A stretch of 64,000 nt of DNA, taken from positions 372,001-436,000 of the forward strand of contig NZ_JBHIKW010000003.1 of the NCBI RefSeq assembly GCF_042138895.1, given 5' to 3'. The stretch is from Cedecea selenatireducens. GTDB taxonomy: Bacteria; Pseudomonadota; Gammaproteobacteria; Enterobacterales; Enterobacteriaceae. The notes below the pieces were generated by a model. The model was given only the letters and a program-made list of their open reading frames with translations. It was not told the DNA's origin and searched no databases. Shown here piece after piece: positions 33,730 to 42,855 of the stretch (position 1 is the stretch's first letter; each line of letters starts with the position of its first letter). The translations under genes were made by a program, and so were the position numbers.

Positions 33730-33902
33730 CCTGTCAAGTGACAGGAGGTGTCAGCGCAATACGCTTTTTTTTATTTTTTCAAACAGGTATAGCGCAGTGG
33801 CCCATGCTGGCAGACTTGCTTGAAGCGAAGTGAAACTAAGTTAAATTAGCCTTATTTAACGGCAATTAAAGCCTGAACTTTAAGTTAAATTTGAGGCTTA
33901 TT
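33730..33902. promoter_or_regulatory. WYL-gene/yjdM divergent region with palindrome and direct repeats
   Basis: The gap between the WYL gene and yjdM holds CCTGTCAAGTGACAGG, a palindrome at 33730-33745. It also holds two direct repeats beginning TAAGTTAAATT and ending in a CTTATTT block (33837-33857 and 33881-33902), about 44 bases apart. These are candidate operators for the divergent WYL regulator. Nothing else is visible up to yjdM at 34088 apart from promoter-like AT-rich sequence. Confidence 0.4.
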
Positions 33903-34087
33903 TCTCTGAATGAAAGAATTTTTGCGATTTAAGGCTGGCGGGGAGGCCACCGGGCACTGGCTTGCGGCAATAATCCCTGCAAATGTAGGGATTTGATGTA
34001 TAATCTCAGCACTTTTTCGCGACTCAGCATGCTTTTGCTGCCAAGTCGCTATTTTTCATTACTTTATCTCACCTTGAGGATCAGATA

Positions 34088-34423
34088 ATGCAACTCCCTC
34101 ATTGCCCGCAGTGCAATTCCGAATACACCTATGAAGACAACGGCATGCTGATTTGCCCGGAGTGCGCTCATGAATGGAACCCGGCCGCCGCGAGCGAAGA
34201 AGACGCTCAATTAGTGGTAAAAGACGCCAACGGTAACCTGCTGGTCGACGGCGACAGCGTCACCGTGGTGAAAGATTTGAAGGTCAAAGGCAGCTCTTCA
34301 ATGCTGAAGATCGGCACAAAAGTGAAGAATATCCGCCTGGTTGAAGGCGATCACAACATTGATTGTAAAATCGACGGTTTTGGCCCAATGAAGCTGAAAT
34401 CTGAGTTTGTGAAAAAGAACTGA
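34088..34423 (+). CDS. yjdM: Zinc-ribbon protein YjdM (PhnA)
   Basis: A 111-residue protein matching E. coli YjdM, historically called PhnA. The N-terminal zinc ribbon HCPQCNSEYTYEDNGMLICP is followed by ECAHEW, giving two CxxC pairs, and the rest is an SH3-like KOW-type beta domain (LLVDGDSVTVVKDLKVKGSS). Despite the name, the E. coli protein is not required for C-P lyase and is not a phosphonoacetate hydrolase. It sits upstream of yjdN, as in K-12. Confidence 0.95.
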   Translation: MQLPHCPQCNSEYTYEDNGMLICPECAHEWNPAAASEEDAQLVVKDANGNLLVDGDSVTVVKDLKVKGSSSMLKIGTKVKNIRLVEGDHNIDCKIDGFGPMKLKSEFVKKN

Positions 34424-34522
34424 TGACTCCCCCGGCAGGTGGCCTGGCCGCCTGCCCCGCCTGGCTTACCTTTCCCGCACAATCTACACTTCCTCTGCAC
34501 TCTCCTTACAGAGGATTCGGTT

Positions 34523-34951
34523 ATGCCTTTAGGACCCTACATTTCATTAAACGGCCGCTGCGCCGAGGCTATTGCCTTTTACCAGCAGGCGTTGGGCGCC
34601 GAACTGACGTTCAAAATCACCTTCGGTGAAATGCCCAAAGAAGCGACGAATACCGAAGGCTGCAGCGGCGCCGTTGCCTACGCAGACGACAGCATCATGC
34701 ACGCCAGCCTGCGGGTGGCCGGCAACGATTTGATGATGACCGACGCCAGCATGAGCGGAGACAAACCGCAGCACAGCGGCTTTTCACTCTGCCTGGCAAG
34801 CCACGATACGGCAGAGGGTAAACGCTGGTTTGAAGGGCTTTCGGCAGGCGGCACCGTCACCATGCCGTGGAGCGAAACCTTTTGGGCAAAAGGGTATGGC
34901 TCGCTGACGGATAAGTTCGGCATTCCGTGGATGGTCAACGTCGAAAGATAA
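34523..34951 (+). CDS. yjdN: VOC-superfamily protein YjdN (PhnB)
   Basis: A 142-residue glyoxalase-fold protein matching E. coli YjdN, historically PhnB. Signatures are YISLNGRCAEAIAFYQQALG at the N-terminus and GYGSLTDKFGIPWMVNVER at the C-terminus, the hallmark of the PhnB-like subgroup. ATG 34523 lies after AGAGGATTCGG; an upstream frame extends to 34439 but is not conserved. Its function is unknown. A strong terminator follows, separating it from phnF. Confidence 0.93.
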   Translation: MPLGPYISLNGRCAEAIAFYQQALGAELTFKITFGEMPKEATNTEGCSGAVAYADDSIMHASLRVAGNDLMMTDASMSGDKPQHSGFSLCLASHDTAEGKRWFEGLSAGGTVTMPWSETFWAKGYGSLTDKFGIPWMVNVER

Positions 34952-34973
34952 AGCCTGTGTTCTATTATTCATT

Positions 34974-35005
34974 CAGGGCCCATTCTGCCGGGCCCTTTAT
35001 TTTTC
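34974..35005 (+). terminator. Terminator after yjdN
   Basis: AGGGCCC and GGGCCCT pair across an eight-base loop and are followed by TTATTTTT. Confidence 0.85.
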
Positions 35006-35009
35006 CTGG

Positions 35010-35548
35010 TGATTAAAAAACTAAGGAAATCAAAGCGACGGGTATATTCATTTTTTTGATGTTATTTAATTATTCCTTTTTACAAAATTTATTCCAGACA
35101 AAAATGAATAAACCTACGAAGGTAATGATCAAAGAGGAGATAAATTAAAACCACGGCACGGCATTCATTATTTCAGCGATAAGCCAATAATAAAAAGGCA
35201 AAACATGATTAGGATATAGAATATATTTAATGCTTGCGCACAGCATTTTTTCCTCGCCACATACCCACATTGTTAATATTTCTTTATCCCTCTCTCTGTC
35301 AGTTTTTTCGGCAAAACGAGCCAACTGTCTGATTCCACGATAAACCCGCCACTTCCCCGGCCGCAAACTTCAACTCTTCATCGTACAGAAACCAATCATT
35401 AACAAAACCGTCACTTTTCCCCGGCACCATGAGGCAACTTTTGAAGGAGGCCCGTGATGCAAACGACTCTTCACCTCATCAAGCAAAACCCCTGCACAGC
35501 CCTGCCGCTGCGTATTTGCTTTATCTGATTCGAGAGGCTTTGACTGTT
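35010..35548. other. AT-rich gap where phnCDE would be expected
   Basis: In E. coli phnC, phnD and phnE precede phnF. Here no fragment of an ABC ATPase, phosphonate-binding protein or permease is visible. The region is AT-rich to about 35300. A minus-strand frame (35145-35366) is open but has no good ribosome site and no recognisable similarity. CTGTCA at 35296 and CTGTCT at 35325 resemble Pho-box half sites, but I cannot assemble a complete PhoB box. The phnF promoter presumably lies here. Confidence 0.5.
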
Positions 35549-36274
35549 ATGCACTTGTCCAGACATCCGACCAGTTACCCAACCCGCTATCAGGAGATAG
35601 CCGCCCGGCTCGAACAGGAGCTGCGGAACAACTACCGCTGCGGCGACTACCTGCCCGCTGAAACCCAGCTTGCCGCCTACTATGAGGTTAACCGCCACAC
35701 GCTCCGCCGCGCCATTGACGAGCTGGTCAACAAAGGCTGGGTGCAGCGCCGCCAGGGCGTTGGCGTGCTGGTGCTGATGCGCCCGTTTGACTACCCGCTT
35801 AACGCGCAGGCTCGCTTTAGCCAAAACCTTCTCGATCAGGGCAGCCACCCGACCAGCGAACGCCTGCTGGCGGTGATCCGCCCGGCCTCGCAGGATGTCG
35901 CAGATGCGCTGGGGCTGGCCGAGGGAGATAACGTTATTCACCTGCGCACCCTGCGCCGGGTCAACGGCATCGCGGTGTGCATCATCGACCATTATTTTTC
36001 CGAACAGAGCTGGTGGCCGACGCTGCAAACTTTCGGCAACGGATCGCTGCACGATTTTCTTCAGGCGGAATTAGGCATTGCCCTGACCCGCGCCCAAACC
36101 CGTATCAGCGCCCGCCGTTCCCAGGCCAAAGAGAGCCGCCTGCTGGAAATTCCCAACATGGCGCCGCTGCTCTGTGTACGCACCCTTAATCACCGTGAAG
36201 GCGAGGCCAGAGCGACGGAATACTCCGTCAGCCTGACCCGTGCCGACATGATTGAATTCACCATGGAGCACTAA
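35549..36274 (+). CDS. phnF: GntR-family regulator PhnF
   Basis: A 241-residue GntR/HutC-type repressor, equal in length to E. coli PhnF. It starts MHLSRHPTSYPTRYQEIAAR. The winged helix runs through CGDYLPAETQLAAYYEVNRH and TLRRAIDELVNKGWVQRRQG, followed by a UTRA effector domain ending MIEFTMEH. The ATG at 35549 equals the conserved start; upstream in-frame sequence to 35429 is not conserved. It is the first gene of the phnF-P operon and ends directly before phnG. Confidence 0.95.
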   Translation: MHLSRHPTSYPTRYQEIAARLEQELRNNYRCGDYLPAETQLAAYYEVNRHTLRRAIDELVNKGWVQRRQGVGVLVLMRPFDYPLNAQARFSQNLLDQGSHPTSERLLAVIRPASQDVADALGLAEGDNVIHLRTLRRVNGIAVCIIDHYFSEQSWWPTLQTFGNGSLHDFLQAELGIALTRAQTRISARRSQAKESRLLEIPNMAPLLCVRTLNHREGEARATEYSVSLTRADMIEFTMEH

Positions 36275-36736
36275 ATGGACACCAGCCATTTCAACACCGA
36301 ACAGCGCCGCGAGTGGATGGCGGTGCTGTCACACAGCCAACCGCAGGAGCTTCTCGAGCGCTGGAACAGCCTGAACATCAGCGCGGATTACACGCTCATT
36401 CGCGCGCCAGAAATCGGCCTGGTTCAGGTGCAGGCCCGCATGGGCGGCACCGGCCAGCGCTTCTTTACCGGTGACGCCACGCTGACCCGCTCGGTGGTCA
36501 AACTGGCGAGCGGAACCTACGGCTACAGCTACCTGCTCGGCCGGCATAAACAGCACGCCGAATGCTGCGCGGTGATCGACGCCCTGATGCAGGAAACCGC
36601 GCATTTTCAAACGCTACAAGAAACCTTAATTGCACCGCTGGCGGCCAACCGTGAACAACGCCTTGCCGCTCGCCGTGCGGAAGTTAACAGCAGCCGCGTG
36701 GACTTCTTCACGCTGGTACGCGGAGACAACGCATGA
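36275..36736 (+). CDS. phnG: Carbon-phosphorus lyase subunit PhnG
   Basis: A 153-residue small subunit of the PhnGHIJ core complex. With PhnI it takes part in forming ribose-1-phosphonate-5-triphosphate from ATP and phosphonate. RREWMAVLSHSQPQELLERW and MGGTGQRFFTGDATLTRSVV match PhnG; the length is about that of E. coli PhnG (150). It starts at the base after the phnF stop and overlaps phnH by four bases. Confidence 0.95.
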   Translation: MDTSHFNTEQRREWMAVLSHSQPQELLERWNSLNISADYTLIRAPEIGLVQVQARMGGTGQRFFTGDATLTRSVVKLASGTYGYSYLLGRHKQHAECCAVIDALMQETAHFQTLQETLIAPLAANREQRLAARRAEVNSSRVDFFTLVRGDNA

Positions 36737-37317
36737 CACTAATGACCGCTTTTACCCTTCCGGTGCAGGACGCCCAGCAGAGTTTCCGTCGCCTGCTTAA
36801 AGCCATGAGCGAGCCGGGCGTGATTGTCGCGCTGACCTCGCTACAACAGGGCTGGCTGCCGTTGAACGTCGCCACCACCAGCGTGCTGCTGACGCTGGCC
36901 GATAACGACACGCCGGTGTGGATTGACAGCACGTTGGGCAACGATATTGCCGCACAGAATATTCGTTTTCACACCAATGCACCGCTGTGCGAGCAGCCTG
37001 AACACGCGCAGTTTGCCGTCGCCAGCGACGCTATCTCTTCTGAACAGCTGAACCTGCTGGCCCAGGGCTGCGACATTGCCCCTGATACCAGCGCGACGCT
37101 GATCCTGCAGGTTTCCAGCCTGAGCGGCGGGCGCATGCTTCGCCTGACCGGCGCCGGGATCAACGAAGAACGCATGATTGCCCCACAGCTGCCGGAATGC
37201 GTGTTGCACGAACTGACCGAACGCCCGCATCCGTTCCCGCTGGGCATTGACCTGATTTTGACCTGTGGCGATCGCCTGCTGGCTATCCCACGGACCACCC
37301 ACGTGGAGGTGTGCTGA
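36733..37317 (+). CDS. phnH: Carbon-phosphorus lyase subunit PhnH
   Basis: A 194-residue subunit with the E. coli length, PLP-transferase-like fold in the family, part of the C-P lyase core complex. DAQQSFRRLLKAMSEPGVIV near the N-terminus and HPFPLGIDLILTCGDRLLAI near the C-terminus are diagnostic. It overlaps phnG (ATGA) and phnI (TGATG), consistent with coupled translation of an equimolar complex. Confidence 0.95.
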   Translation: MTLMTAFTLPVQDAQQSFRRLLKAMSEPGVIVALTSLQQGWLPLNVATTSVLLTLADNDTPVWIDSTLGNDIAAQNIRFHTNAPLCEQPEHAQFAVASDAISSEQLNLLAQGCDIAPDTSATLILQVSSLSGGRMLRLTGAGINEERMIAPQLPECVLHELTERPHPFPLGIDLILTCGDRLLAIPRTTHVEVC

Positions 37318-38381
37318 TGTACGTTGCCGTCAAAGGGGGCGAGAAGGCAATCTCCGCCGCCCACGCCCTGCAGGAGCGCAACCGACGCGGCGATGAAACG
37401 CTGAAGGAGCTGAGCGTCGCGCAAATAGAACAGCAGCTTGGCCTGGCGGTTGACCGCGTGATGACGGAAGGCGGCATCGCCGACCGGGAACTCGCCGCGC
37501 TGGCTATCAAGCAGGCCAGCGGCGACATGATTGAAGCCATTTTCCTGCTGCGCGCCTACCGCACAACCCTGCCGCGCCTGGCCGTTAGCGAGCCGCTGAA
37601 CACCGCTGAGATGCGCCTCGAGCGCCGTATCTCCGCCGTTTATAAAGACGTCCCTGGCGGCCAGCTGCTGGGCCCAACCTATGACTACACGCACCGCCTG
37701 CTGGACTTCACGCTGCTGGCCAATGGCGAAGTGCCTGATGCAGAACCTGCCGACGAGCAAAGCGCCCCTTCTCCGCACGTGTTCAGCATGCTGGCAAAGC
37801 AGGGCCTGGCGAAAGTCGAAGAAGACGACGGCGCGCAGCCGGACGACATCACCCGCAACCCGCCGGTTTACCCGTGCTCGCGCTCTTCGCGCCTGCAGCA
37901 GCTGGTGCGCGGCGACGAAGGCTACCTGCTGGCGCTGGCTTACTCCACCCAGCGTGGCTACGGGCGCAATCACCCGTTTGCTGCCGAGATCCGCAGCGGC
38001 TACGTGGATATCGAAATTGTGCCGGAAGAGCTGGGTTTTGCGGTGAACATCGGCGAACTGCTGATGACCGAATGCGAAATGGTGAACGGCTTTGTCGCTC
38101 CCGAAGATGAAGCCCCGCACTTCACGCGCGGCTACGGTCTGGCATTCGGCATGAGCGAGCGCAAAACCATGGCGATGGCGCTGGTTGACCGCGCGCTCCA
38201 GGCTCCCGACTACGACGAAACCGTCGCAGGCCCGGCGCAGGACGAAGAATTTGTGTTATCCCACGCGGATAACGTGGAAGCGGCCGGCTTTGTGTCCCAC
38301 CTCAAGCTGCCGCATTACGTAGATTTCCAGGCCGAACTGGAGCTGCTTAACCGCCTGATAAAGGAGCGAGCAAATGGCTAA
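37317..38381 (+). CDS. phnI: Carbon-phosphorus lyase subunit PhnI
   Basis: A 354-residue subunit, exactly the E. coli length. PhnI is the nucleosidase-like component that, with PhnG, PhnH and PhnL, transfers phosphonate to the ribose of ATP. It starts MYVAVKGGEKAISAAHALQE from an ATG overlapping the phnH TGA. VDRVMTEGGIADRELAALAI and SQRGYGRNHPF-like sequence (TQRGYGRNHPFAAEIRSGYV) are conserved. It overlaps phnJ by eight bases. Confidence 0.96.
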   Translation: MYVAVKGGEKAISAAHALQERNRRGDETLKELSVAQIEQQLGLAVDRVMTEGGIADRELAALAIKQASGDMIEAIFLLRAYRTTLPRLAVSEPLNTAEMRLERRISAVYKDVPGGQLLGPTYDYTHRLLDFTLLANGEVPDAEPADEQSAPSPHVFSMLAKQGLAKVEEDDGAQPDDITRNPPVYPCSRSSRLQQLVRGDEGYLLALAYSTQRGYGRNHPFAAEIRSGYVDIEIVPEELGFAVNIGELLMTECEMVNGFVAPEDEAPHFTRGYGLAFGMSERKTMAMALVDRALQAPDYDETVAGPAQDEEFVLSHADNVEAAGFVSHLKLPHYVDFQAELELLNRLIKERANG

Positions 38382-39219
38382 CCTGAGCGGCTATAATTTT
38401 GCCTATCTGGACGAGCAAACCAAACGCATGATCCGCCGCGCGATGCTGAAAGCCGTGGCGATCCCAGGTTACCAGGTGCCGTTTGGCGGCCGCGAAATGC
38501 CGATGCCTTACGGCTGGGGCACCGGCGGCATTCAGCTCACCGCCAGCCTGATTGGCGAGTCTGACGTGCTGAAGGTGATTGACCAGGGCGCGGACGACAC
38601 CACTAACGCCGTCTCGATTCGTAACTTCTTCAAGCGCGTGACCGGCGTGAACACCACCGAGCGCACCGAAGACGCAACGCTGGTGCAGACCCGCCACCGC
38701 ATCCCGGAAACGCCGCTGGTTGAAGACCAGATCCTGATATATCAGGTGCCGATCCCTGAACCGCTGCGCTTTATCGAGCCACGCGAAACGGAAACCCGCA
38801 CCATGCACGCGCTGGAAGAGTACGGCGTGATGCAGGTGAAGCTGTACGAAGATATCGCCCGCTTCGGCCACATCTCCACCACCTACGCCTACCCGGTGAA
38901 GGTGAACGATCGCTACGTGATGGACCCGTCGCCAATCCCGAAATTTGATAACCCGAAAATGCACATGTCCCCTGCGCTGCAGCTGTTTGGCGCCGGGCGC
39001 GAAAAACGCATTTACGCCGTGCCGCCGTTTACCCGCGTAGAGAGCCTCGACTTCGACGACCATCCTTTCCAGGTCCAGGAATGGGAAGAGCCGTGCGCTA
39101 TTTGTGGGTCACGCCACAGCTACCTTGATGAAGTGGTGCTCGACGACGCGGGCAACCGCATGTTCGTCTGCTCCGATACCGACTACTGCCGCCAGAACAG
39201 TGAGGCCTCTCAGTCATGA
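38374..39219 (+). CDS. phnJ: C-P lyase radical-SAM subunit PhnJ
   Basis: A 281-residue catalytic subunit that cleaves the carbon-phosphorus bond of ribose-1-phosphonate-5-phosphate, releasing an alkane and a cyclic phosphate. The iron-sulfur cysteines appear as CAICG, then after about twenty residues CSDTDYC near the C-terminus, the CX2CX21CX5C pattern unique to PhnJ. GWGTGGIQLTASLIGESDVL is the conserved glycine-rich stretch. All key residues are intact. It overlaps phnI and phnK. Confidence 0.97.
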   Translation: MANLSGYNFAYLDEQTKRMIRRAMLKAVAIPGYQVPFGGREMPMPYGWGTGGIQLTASLIGESDVLKVIDQGADDTTNAVSIRNFFKRVTGVNTTERTEDATLVQTRHRIPETPLVEDQILIYQVPIPEPLRFIEPRETETRTMHALEEYGVMQVKLYEDIARFGHISTTYAYPVKVNDRYVMDPSPIPKFDNPKMHMSPALQLFGAGREKRIYAVPPFTRVESLDFDDHPFQVQEWEEPCAICGSRHSYLDEVVLDDAGNRMFVCSDTDYCRQNSEASQS

Positions 39220-39974
39220 CCAGCCCGTTACTTTCGGTGAATAACCTCACCCACCTCTATGCGCCCGGTAAAGGCTTTATGGACGTGTCGTTCGACCTCT
39301 GGCCCGGTGAAGTGCTGGGCATCGTGGGCGAGTCCGGCTCCGGTAAAACGACGCTGCTGAAGGCGATTTCCGCCCGCCTTGCGCCGCAGGAAGGGGAAGT
39401 GATTTACCTCGACAGCTCCCTGTACGGGATGTCGGAAGGCGAACGCCGCCGCCTGCTGCGCACCGAATGGGGCGTGGTACACCAGCATCCGATGGACGGC
39501 CTGCGCCGCCACGTTTCTGCCGGCGGTAATATCGGCGAGCGCCTGATGGCAACCGGGGCGCGCCACTACGGCGACATCCGCGCCACCGCCCAGCGCTGGC
39601 TGGAAGAAGTCGAAATTCCTGCATCACGCATCGACGACCTGCCGACCACGTTTTCCGGCGGGATGCAGCAGCGCCTGCAGATCGCCCGCAACCTGGTGAC
39701 CCATCCGAAGCTGGTATTTATGGATGAGCCTACCGGCGGGCTGGATGTTTCAGTTCAGGCGCGCCTGCTCGACCTGCTGCGCGGCCTGGTGGTGGAGCTG
39801 AACCTGGCCGTGGTGATTGTCACCCACGATCTGGGCGTGGCTCGCCTGCTGGCCGACCGCCTGCTGGTGATGAAACAGGGCAAAGTGGTGGAAAGTGGGC
39901 TGACCGACCGCGTACTGGACGACCCGCATCACCCGTATACCCAGCTTTTGGTGTCCTCCGTCCTTCAGAATTAG
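39216..39974 (+). CDS. phnK: C-P lyase ATP-binding protein PhnK
   Basis: A 252-residue ABC-type ATPase that in E. coli docks on the PhnGHIJ core rather than serving a transporter. Walker A is GESGSGKTTL, signature TFSGGMQQRLQIARN, Walker B LVFMDEPTGG, switch VIVTHDLG. It overlaps phnJ by four bases, with phnL nine bases downstream. Confidence 0.95.
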   Translation: MTSPLLSVNNLTHLYAPGKGFMDVSFDLWPGEVLGIVGESGSGKTTLLKAISARLAPQEGEVIYLDSSLYGMSEGERRRLLRTEWGVVHQHPMDGLRRHVSAGGNIGERLMATGARHYGDIRATAQRWLEEVEIPASRIDDLPTTFSGGMQQRLQIARNLVTHPKLVFMDEPTGGLDVSVQARLLDLLRGLVVELNLAVVIVTHDLGVARLLADRLLVMKQGKVVESGLTDRVLDDPHHPYTQLLVSSVLQN

Positions 39975-39983
39975 GTACTCGCT

Positions 39984-40688
39984 ATGACCAGAATACGGGT
40001 TGAAAACCTGAGCAAAACCTTTGTCCTGCACCACCAGCACGGTATTCGCCTGCCGGTGCTGGCGGACGCTTCGCTGGAAGTTAAAGGCGGAGAATGCGTG
40101 GTGCTGCACGGCCACTCCGGCAGCGGGAAATCCACCCTGCTGCGCTCGCTCTACGCCAACTATTTGCCGGATGAAGGACACATCTGGGTTAAGCACAACG
40201 ACGAATGGCTCGACATCGTGCAGGCTCCGGCGCGTGAAGTGCTGGCGGTGCGTCGCCAGACCATCGGCTGGGTGAGCCAGTTCCTGCGCGTTATTCCGCG
40301 AATTTCCGCGCTCGAAGTCGTCATGCAGCCGCTGCTTGATTTGGGCGTGCCGCGTGAAGAGTGCGAGAAAAAAGCCGCCAGCCTGCTGACCCGCCTCAAC
40401 GTGCCTGAACGCCTGTGGCACCTGGCGCCGTCGACCTTTTCCGGCGGCGAACAGCAGCGCGTGAACATCGCTCGCGGCTTTATTGTCGACTACCCGATTT
40501 TACTGCTGGACGAGCCAACCGCCTCGCTGGACGCCAGGAACAGCGCCGCCGTGGTGGCTTTGATTCAGGAAGCAAAAGCACGTGGAGCGGCCATCGTCGG
40601 CATCTTCCACGATGAAGCAGTGCGTGAACAGGTGGCCGACCGCCTGCATACGATGTCCGCGATGGAGCCCCAACATGATAATCAATAA
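39984..40688 (+). CDS. phnL: C-P lyase ATP-binding protein PhnL
   Basis: A 234-residue ABC-type ATPase needed with PhnGHI for forming the ribose-phosphonate intermediate. Walker A is GHSGSGKSTL, signature TFSGGEQQRVNIARG, Walker B ILLLDEPTAS, switch GIFHDEAV. It resembles PhnK but is a distinct paralogue. The 3' end overlaps phnM by 14 bases. Confidence 0.95.
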   Translation: MTRIRVENLSKTFVLHHQHGIRLPVLADASLEVKGGECVVLHGHSGSGKSTLLRSLYANYLPDEGHIWVKHNDEWLDIVQAPAREVLAVRRQTIGWVSQFLRVIPRISALEVVMQPLLDLGVPREECEKKAASLLTRLNVPERLWHLAPSTFSGGEQQRVNIARGFIVDYPILLLDEPTASLDARNSAAVVALIQEAKARGAAIVGIFHDEAVREQVADRLHTMSAMEPQHDNQ

Positions 40689-41811
40689 CGTTCGCCTGGT
40701 ACTGGAAGAAGAAGTAGTCAGTGGCTCGCTGGAAGTGGCCGACGGTGTGATTCGCAACTTTGCCGAGACCCAAAGCCAGCTGCCGGGCGCACACGACGGC
40801 GGCGGCGGCTGGCTGCTGCCGGGGCTGATTGAGCTGCACACGGATAACCTGGATAAATTCTTCACCCCACGGCCAAAGGTTGACTGGCCGGCGCACTCCG
40901 CCATGAGCAGCCACGACGCGCTGATGGTAGCGAGCGGCATCACCACCGTGCTGGACGCCGTTGCCATCGGCGACGTGCGCGACGGCGGCGACCGCCTGGA
41001 AAACCTCGAAAAGATGATTAACGCCGTGGAGGATACGCAAAAACGCGGCCTCAACCGCGCCGAACACCGCCTGCACCTGCGCTGCGAGCTGCCGCACCAC
41101 ACCACGCTGCCGCTGTTCGACAAGCTGGTAGACCGCGAACTGGTGTCCCTCGTTTCGCTGATGGACCACTCGCCGGGCCAGCGCCAGTACGCGGAACTCT
41201 CGAAATACCGCGACTACTATCAGGGCAAATACCATCTCACCAACGAGCAGATGGATCGGTTTGAGGAAGAGCAGCTGACGCTGGCGGCGCGCTGGTCACA
41301 GCCAAACCGCCAGGCCATTGCCGCCCGCTGCCGCGACCGCAATATCGCCCTCGCCAGCCATGACGATGCCACCTCCGCCCACGTTGTGGAATCCCACGAA
41401 ATCGGCAGCGTGATCGCCGAGTTCCCGACCACGCTGGAAGCCGCAGAAGCTTCTCGTCGCCACGGCATGAGCGTGCTGATGGGCGCACCGAACATCGTGC
41501 GCGGCGGCTCCCACTCCGGCAACGTGGCGGCCAGCCATCTGGCCCAGGCCGGGCTGCTGGATATTCTCTCCTCGGATTACTATCCGGCGAGCCTGCTGGA
41601 TGCGGCCTTCCGCGTGGCGCACGACGACAGCAACAGCTTCACGCTGGCTCAGGCGGTAAACCTTGTGACGCGCAACCCTGCAAGGGCGCTGAACCTGGCC
41701 GACCGTGGGACGCTGGCGGAAGGTAAACGAGCGGATCTGGTGCTGGCACATATGCACGGCGACCATATCCACGTCGATCACGTCTGGCGCCAGGGAACGC
41801 GGGTGTTCTGA
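40675..41811 (+). CDS. phnM: Ribose-1-phosphonate-5-triphosphate pyrophosphohydrolase PhnM
   Basis: A 378-residue amidohydrolase-fold metalloenzyme, the E. coli length, which removes pyrophosphate from the triphosphate intermediate. It starts MIINNVRLVLEEEVVSGSLE. Metal-binding stretches are LPGLIELHTDNLDKFF, LMDHSPGQRQYAEL and ALASHDDATSAHVVESHEIG. The ATG at 40675 is inside the phnL end; the longer open frame upstream is a shadow of phnL. Confidence 0.96.
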   Translation: MIINNVRLVLEEEVVSGSLEVADGVIRNFAETQSQLPGAHDGGGGWLLPGLIELHTDNLDKFFTPRPKVDWPAHSAMSSHDALMVASGITTVLDAVAIGDVRDGGDRLENLEKMINAVEDTQKRGLNRAEHRLHLRCELPHHTTLPLFDKLVDRELVSLVSLMDHSPGQRQYAELSKYRDYYQGKYHLTNEQMDRFEEEQLTLAARWSQPNRQAIAARCRDRNIALASHDDATSAHVVESHEIGSVIAEFPTTLEAAEASRRHGMSVLMGAPNIVRGGSHSGNVAASHLAQAGLLDILSSDYYPASLLDAAFRVAHDDSNSFTLAQAVNLVTRNPARALNLADRGTLAEGKRADLVLAHMHGDHIHVDHVWRQGTRVF

Positions 41812-42395
41812 TGAGTAAATTAATCTGGCTGATGGGCCCGTCCGGCTCCGGTAAAGACAGCCTGCTGAGCGCCCTGCGCCAGCAGGAGCACGCCAGGCTG
41901 CTGGTGGCGCACCGCTATATAACCCGCGCCGCCGACGCAGGCTGCGAAAACCACATTGCGCTGAGCGCAAAAGAGTTTGAACAGCGTCAGCAACTGGGGC
42001 TGTTCGCCCTGAGCTGGCAGGCGCACGAGCAGTCCTACGGCGTCGGCGTGGAAATGGATATATGGCTCGAGGCCGGATTTGACGTGGTGGTTAACGGCTC
42101 GCGCCAGCACCTGAAGCAGGCGAGGGAACGCTATGGCGATGGGCTGGTGCCCATCTGCCTGCAGGTTTCTGCCAGCGTGCTGCGCCAACGTCTGGAGCAG
42201 CGCGGCAGGGAAAATGCGGAACAGATCGAGCAGCGGCTGCAGCGCGCGGCGCTCTATGCGCCAGAGGGCGGCGATTGTCTGGTACTCAACAACGACGGGA
42301 GTCTGCTACAGTCAGCCGAATTATTTATGCGGCTGTTAGCCCAGCACCGCTCGAACGTTATCCCTCTTCACCGCAAGGAGCCCCGCCATGTCTGA
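41811..42395 (+). CDS. phnN: Ribose-1,5-bisphosphate phosphokinase PhnN
   Basis: A 194-residue guanylate-kinase-like enzyme that phosphorylates ribose-1,5-bisphosphate to PRPP, linking phosphonate breakdown to nucleotide synthesis. The P-loop is LMGPSGSGKDSLLSAL. AHRYITRAADAGCENHIALS and NGSRQHLKQARERYG are conserved. It overlaps phnM by one base and phnO by eight. Confidence 0.95.
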   Translation: MSKLIWLMGPSGSGKDSLLSALRQQEHARLLVAHRYITRAADAGCENHIALSAKEFEQRQQLGLFALSWQAHEQSYGVGVEMDIWLEAGFDVVVNGSRQHLKQARERYGDGLVPICLQVSASVLRQRLEQRGRENAEQIEQRLQRAALYAPEGGDCLVLNNDGSLLQSAELFMRLLAQHRSNVIPLHRKEPRHV

Positions 42396-42855
42396 TGTTG
42401 TTAAGTTAAAAGCCGCCGCTATCGAAGACAGCGATACCGTTTACCGCATGATTTGCGAGCTAAAGCAGGCTCAGGCAGATCGCCCCGGCTTTAACGCCTG
42501 TTTTACCGAGAACCTGCGCGACCCGAATATCTACTATCAGCTGGCGTGGCTGGGCAACAAAGCGCTGGGGATGATTAGCCTGCACCTGCAATACCATCTG
42601 CACCACGGCCGCCGCATTGGCGAGATCCAGGAGCTGGTAGTGCTGGAAGAAGCCCGCGGCCACGGCGTCGGCAAACAGCTGCTTGCCTGGGCCGAAGAGC
42701 AGGCACGTAAAGCCGATGCCGAGCTGACGGAGCTGTCGACCAGCACCGGGCGCAAAGACGCTCACCGCTTCTACGAGCGTGAAGGCTACCGCGCCACCCA
42801 TATCCGCTTTACCAAACCGGTGGAGACACCTGATGACGCTCACGCTAACGCTTAG
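42388..42855 (+). CDS. phnO: Aminoalkylphosphonate N-acetyltransferase PhnO
   Basis: A 155-residue GNAT acetyltransferase. In E. coli PhnO acetylates aminomethyl- and aminoethyl-phosphonates with acetyl-CoA before C-P cleavage. The acetyl-CoA motif is ARGHGVGKQLLAWAEEQARK, and RFYEREGYRATHIRF follows. Slightly longer than E. coli PhnO (144) at the C-terminus. It overlaps phnP by 23 bases. Confidence 0.93.
   Translation: MSDVVKLKAAAIEDSDTVYRMICELKQAQADRPGFNACFTENLRDPNIYYQLAWLGNKALGMISLHLQYHLHHGRRIGEIQELVVLEEARGHGVGKQLLAWAEEQARKADAELTELSTSTGRKDAHRFYEREGYRATHIRFTKPVETPDDAHANA

Noticed and set aside
35145..35366. A 73-codon minus-strand frame in the gap before phnF
   Set aside because: No ribosome site, no recognised similarity, and it lies in AT-rich DNA; kept only as a note in the gap entry.
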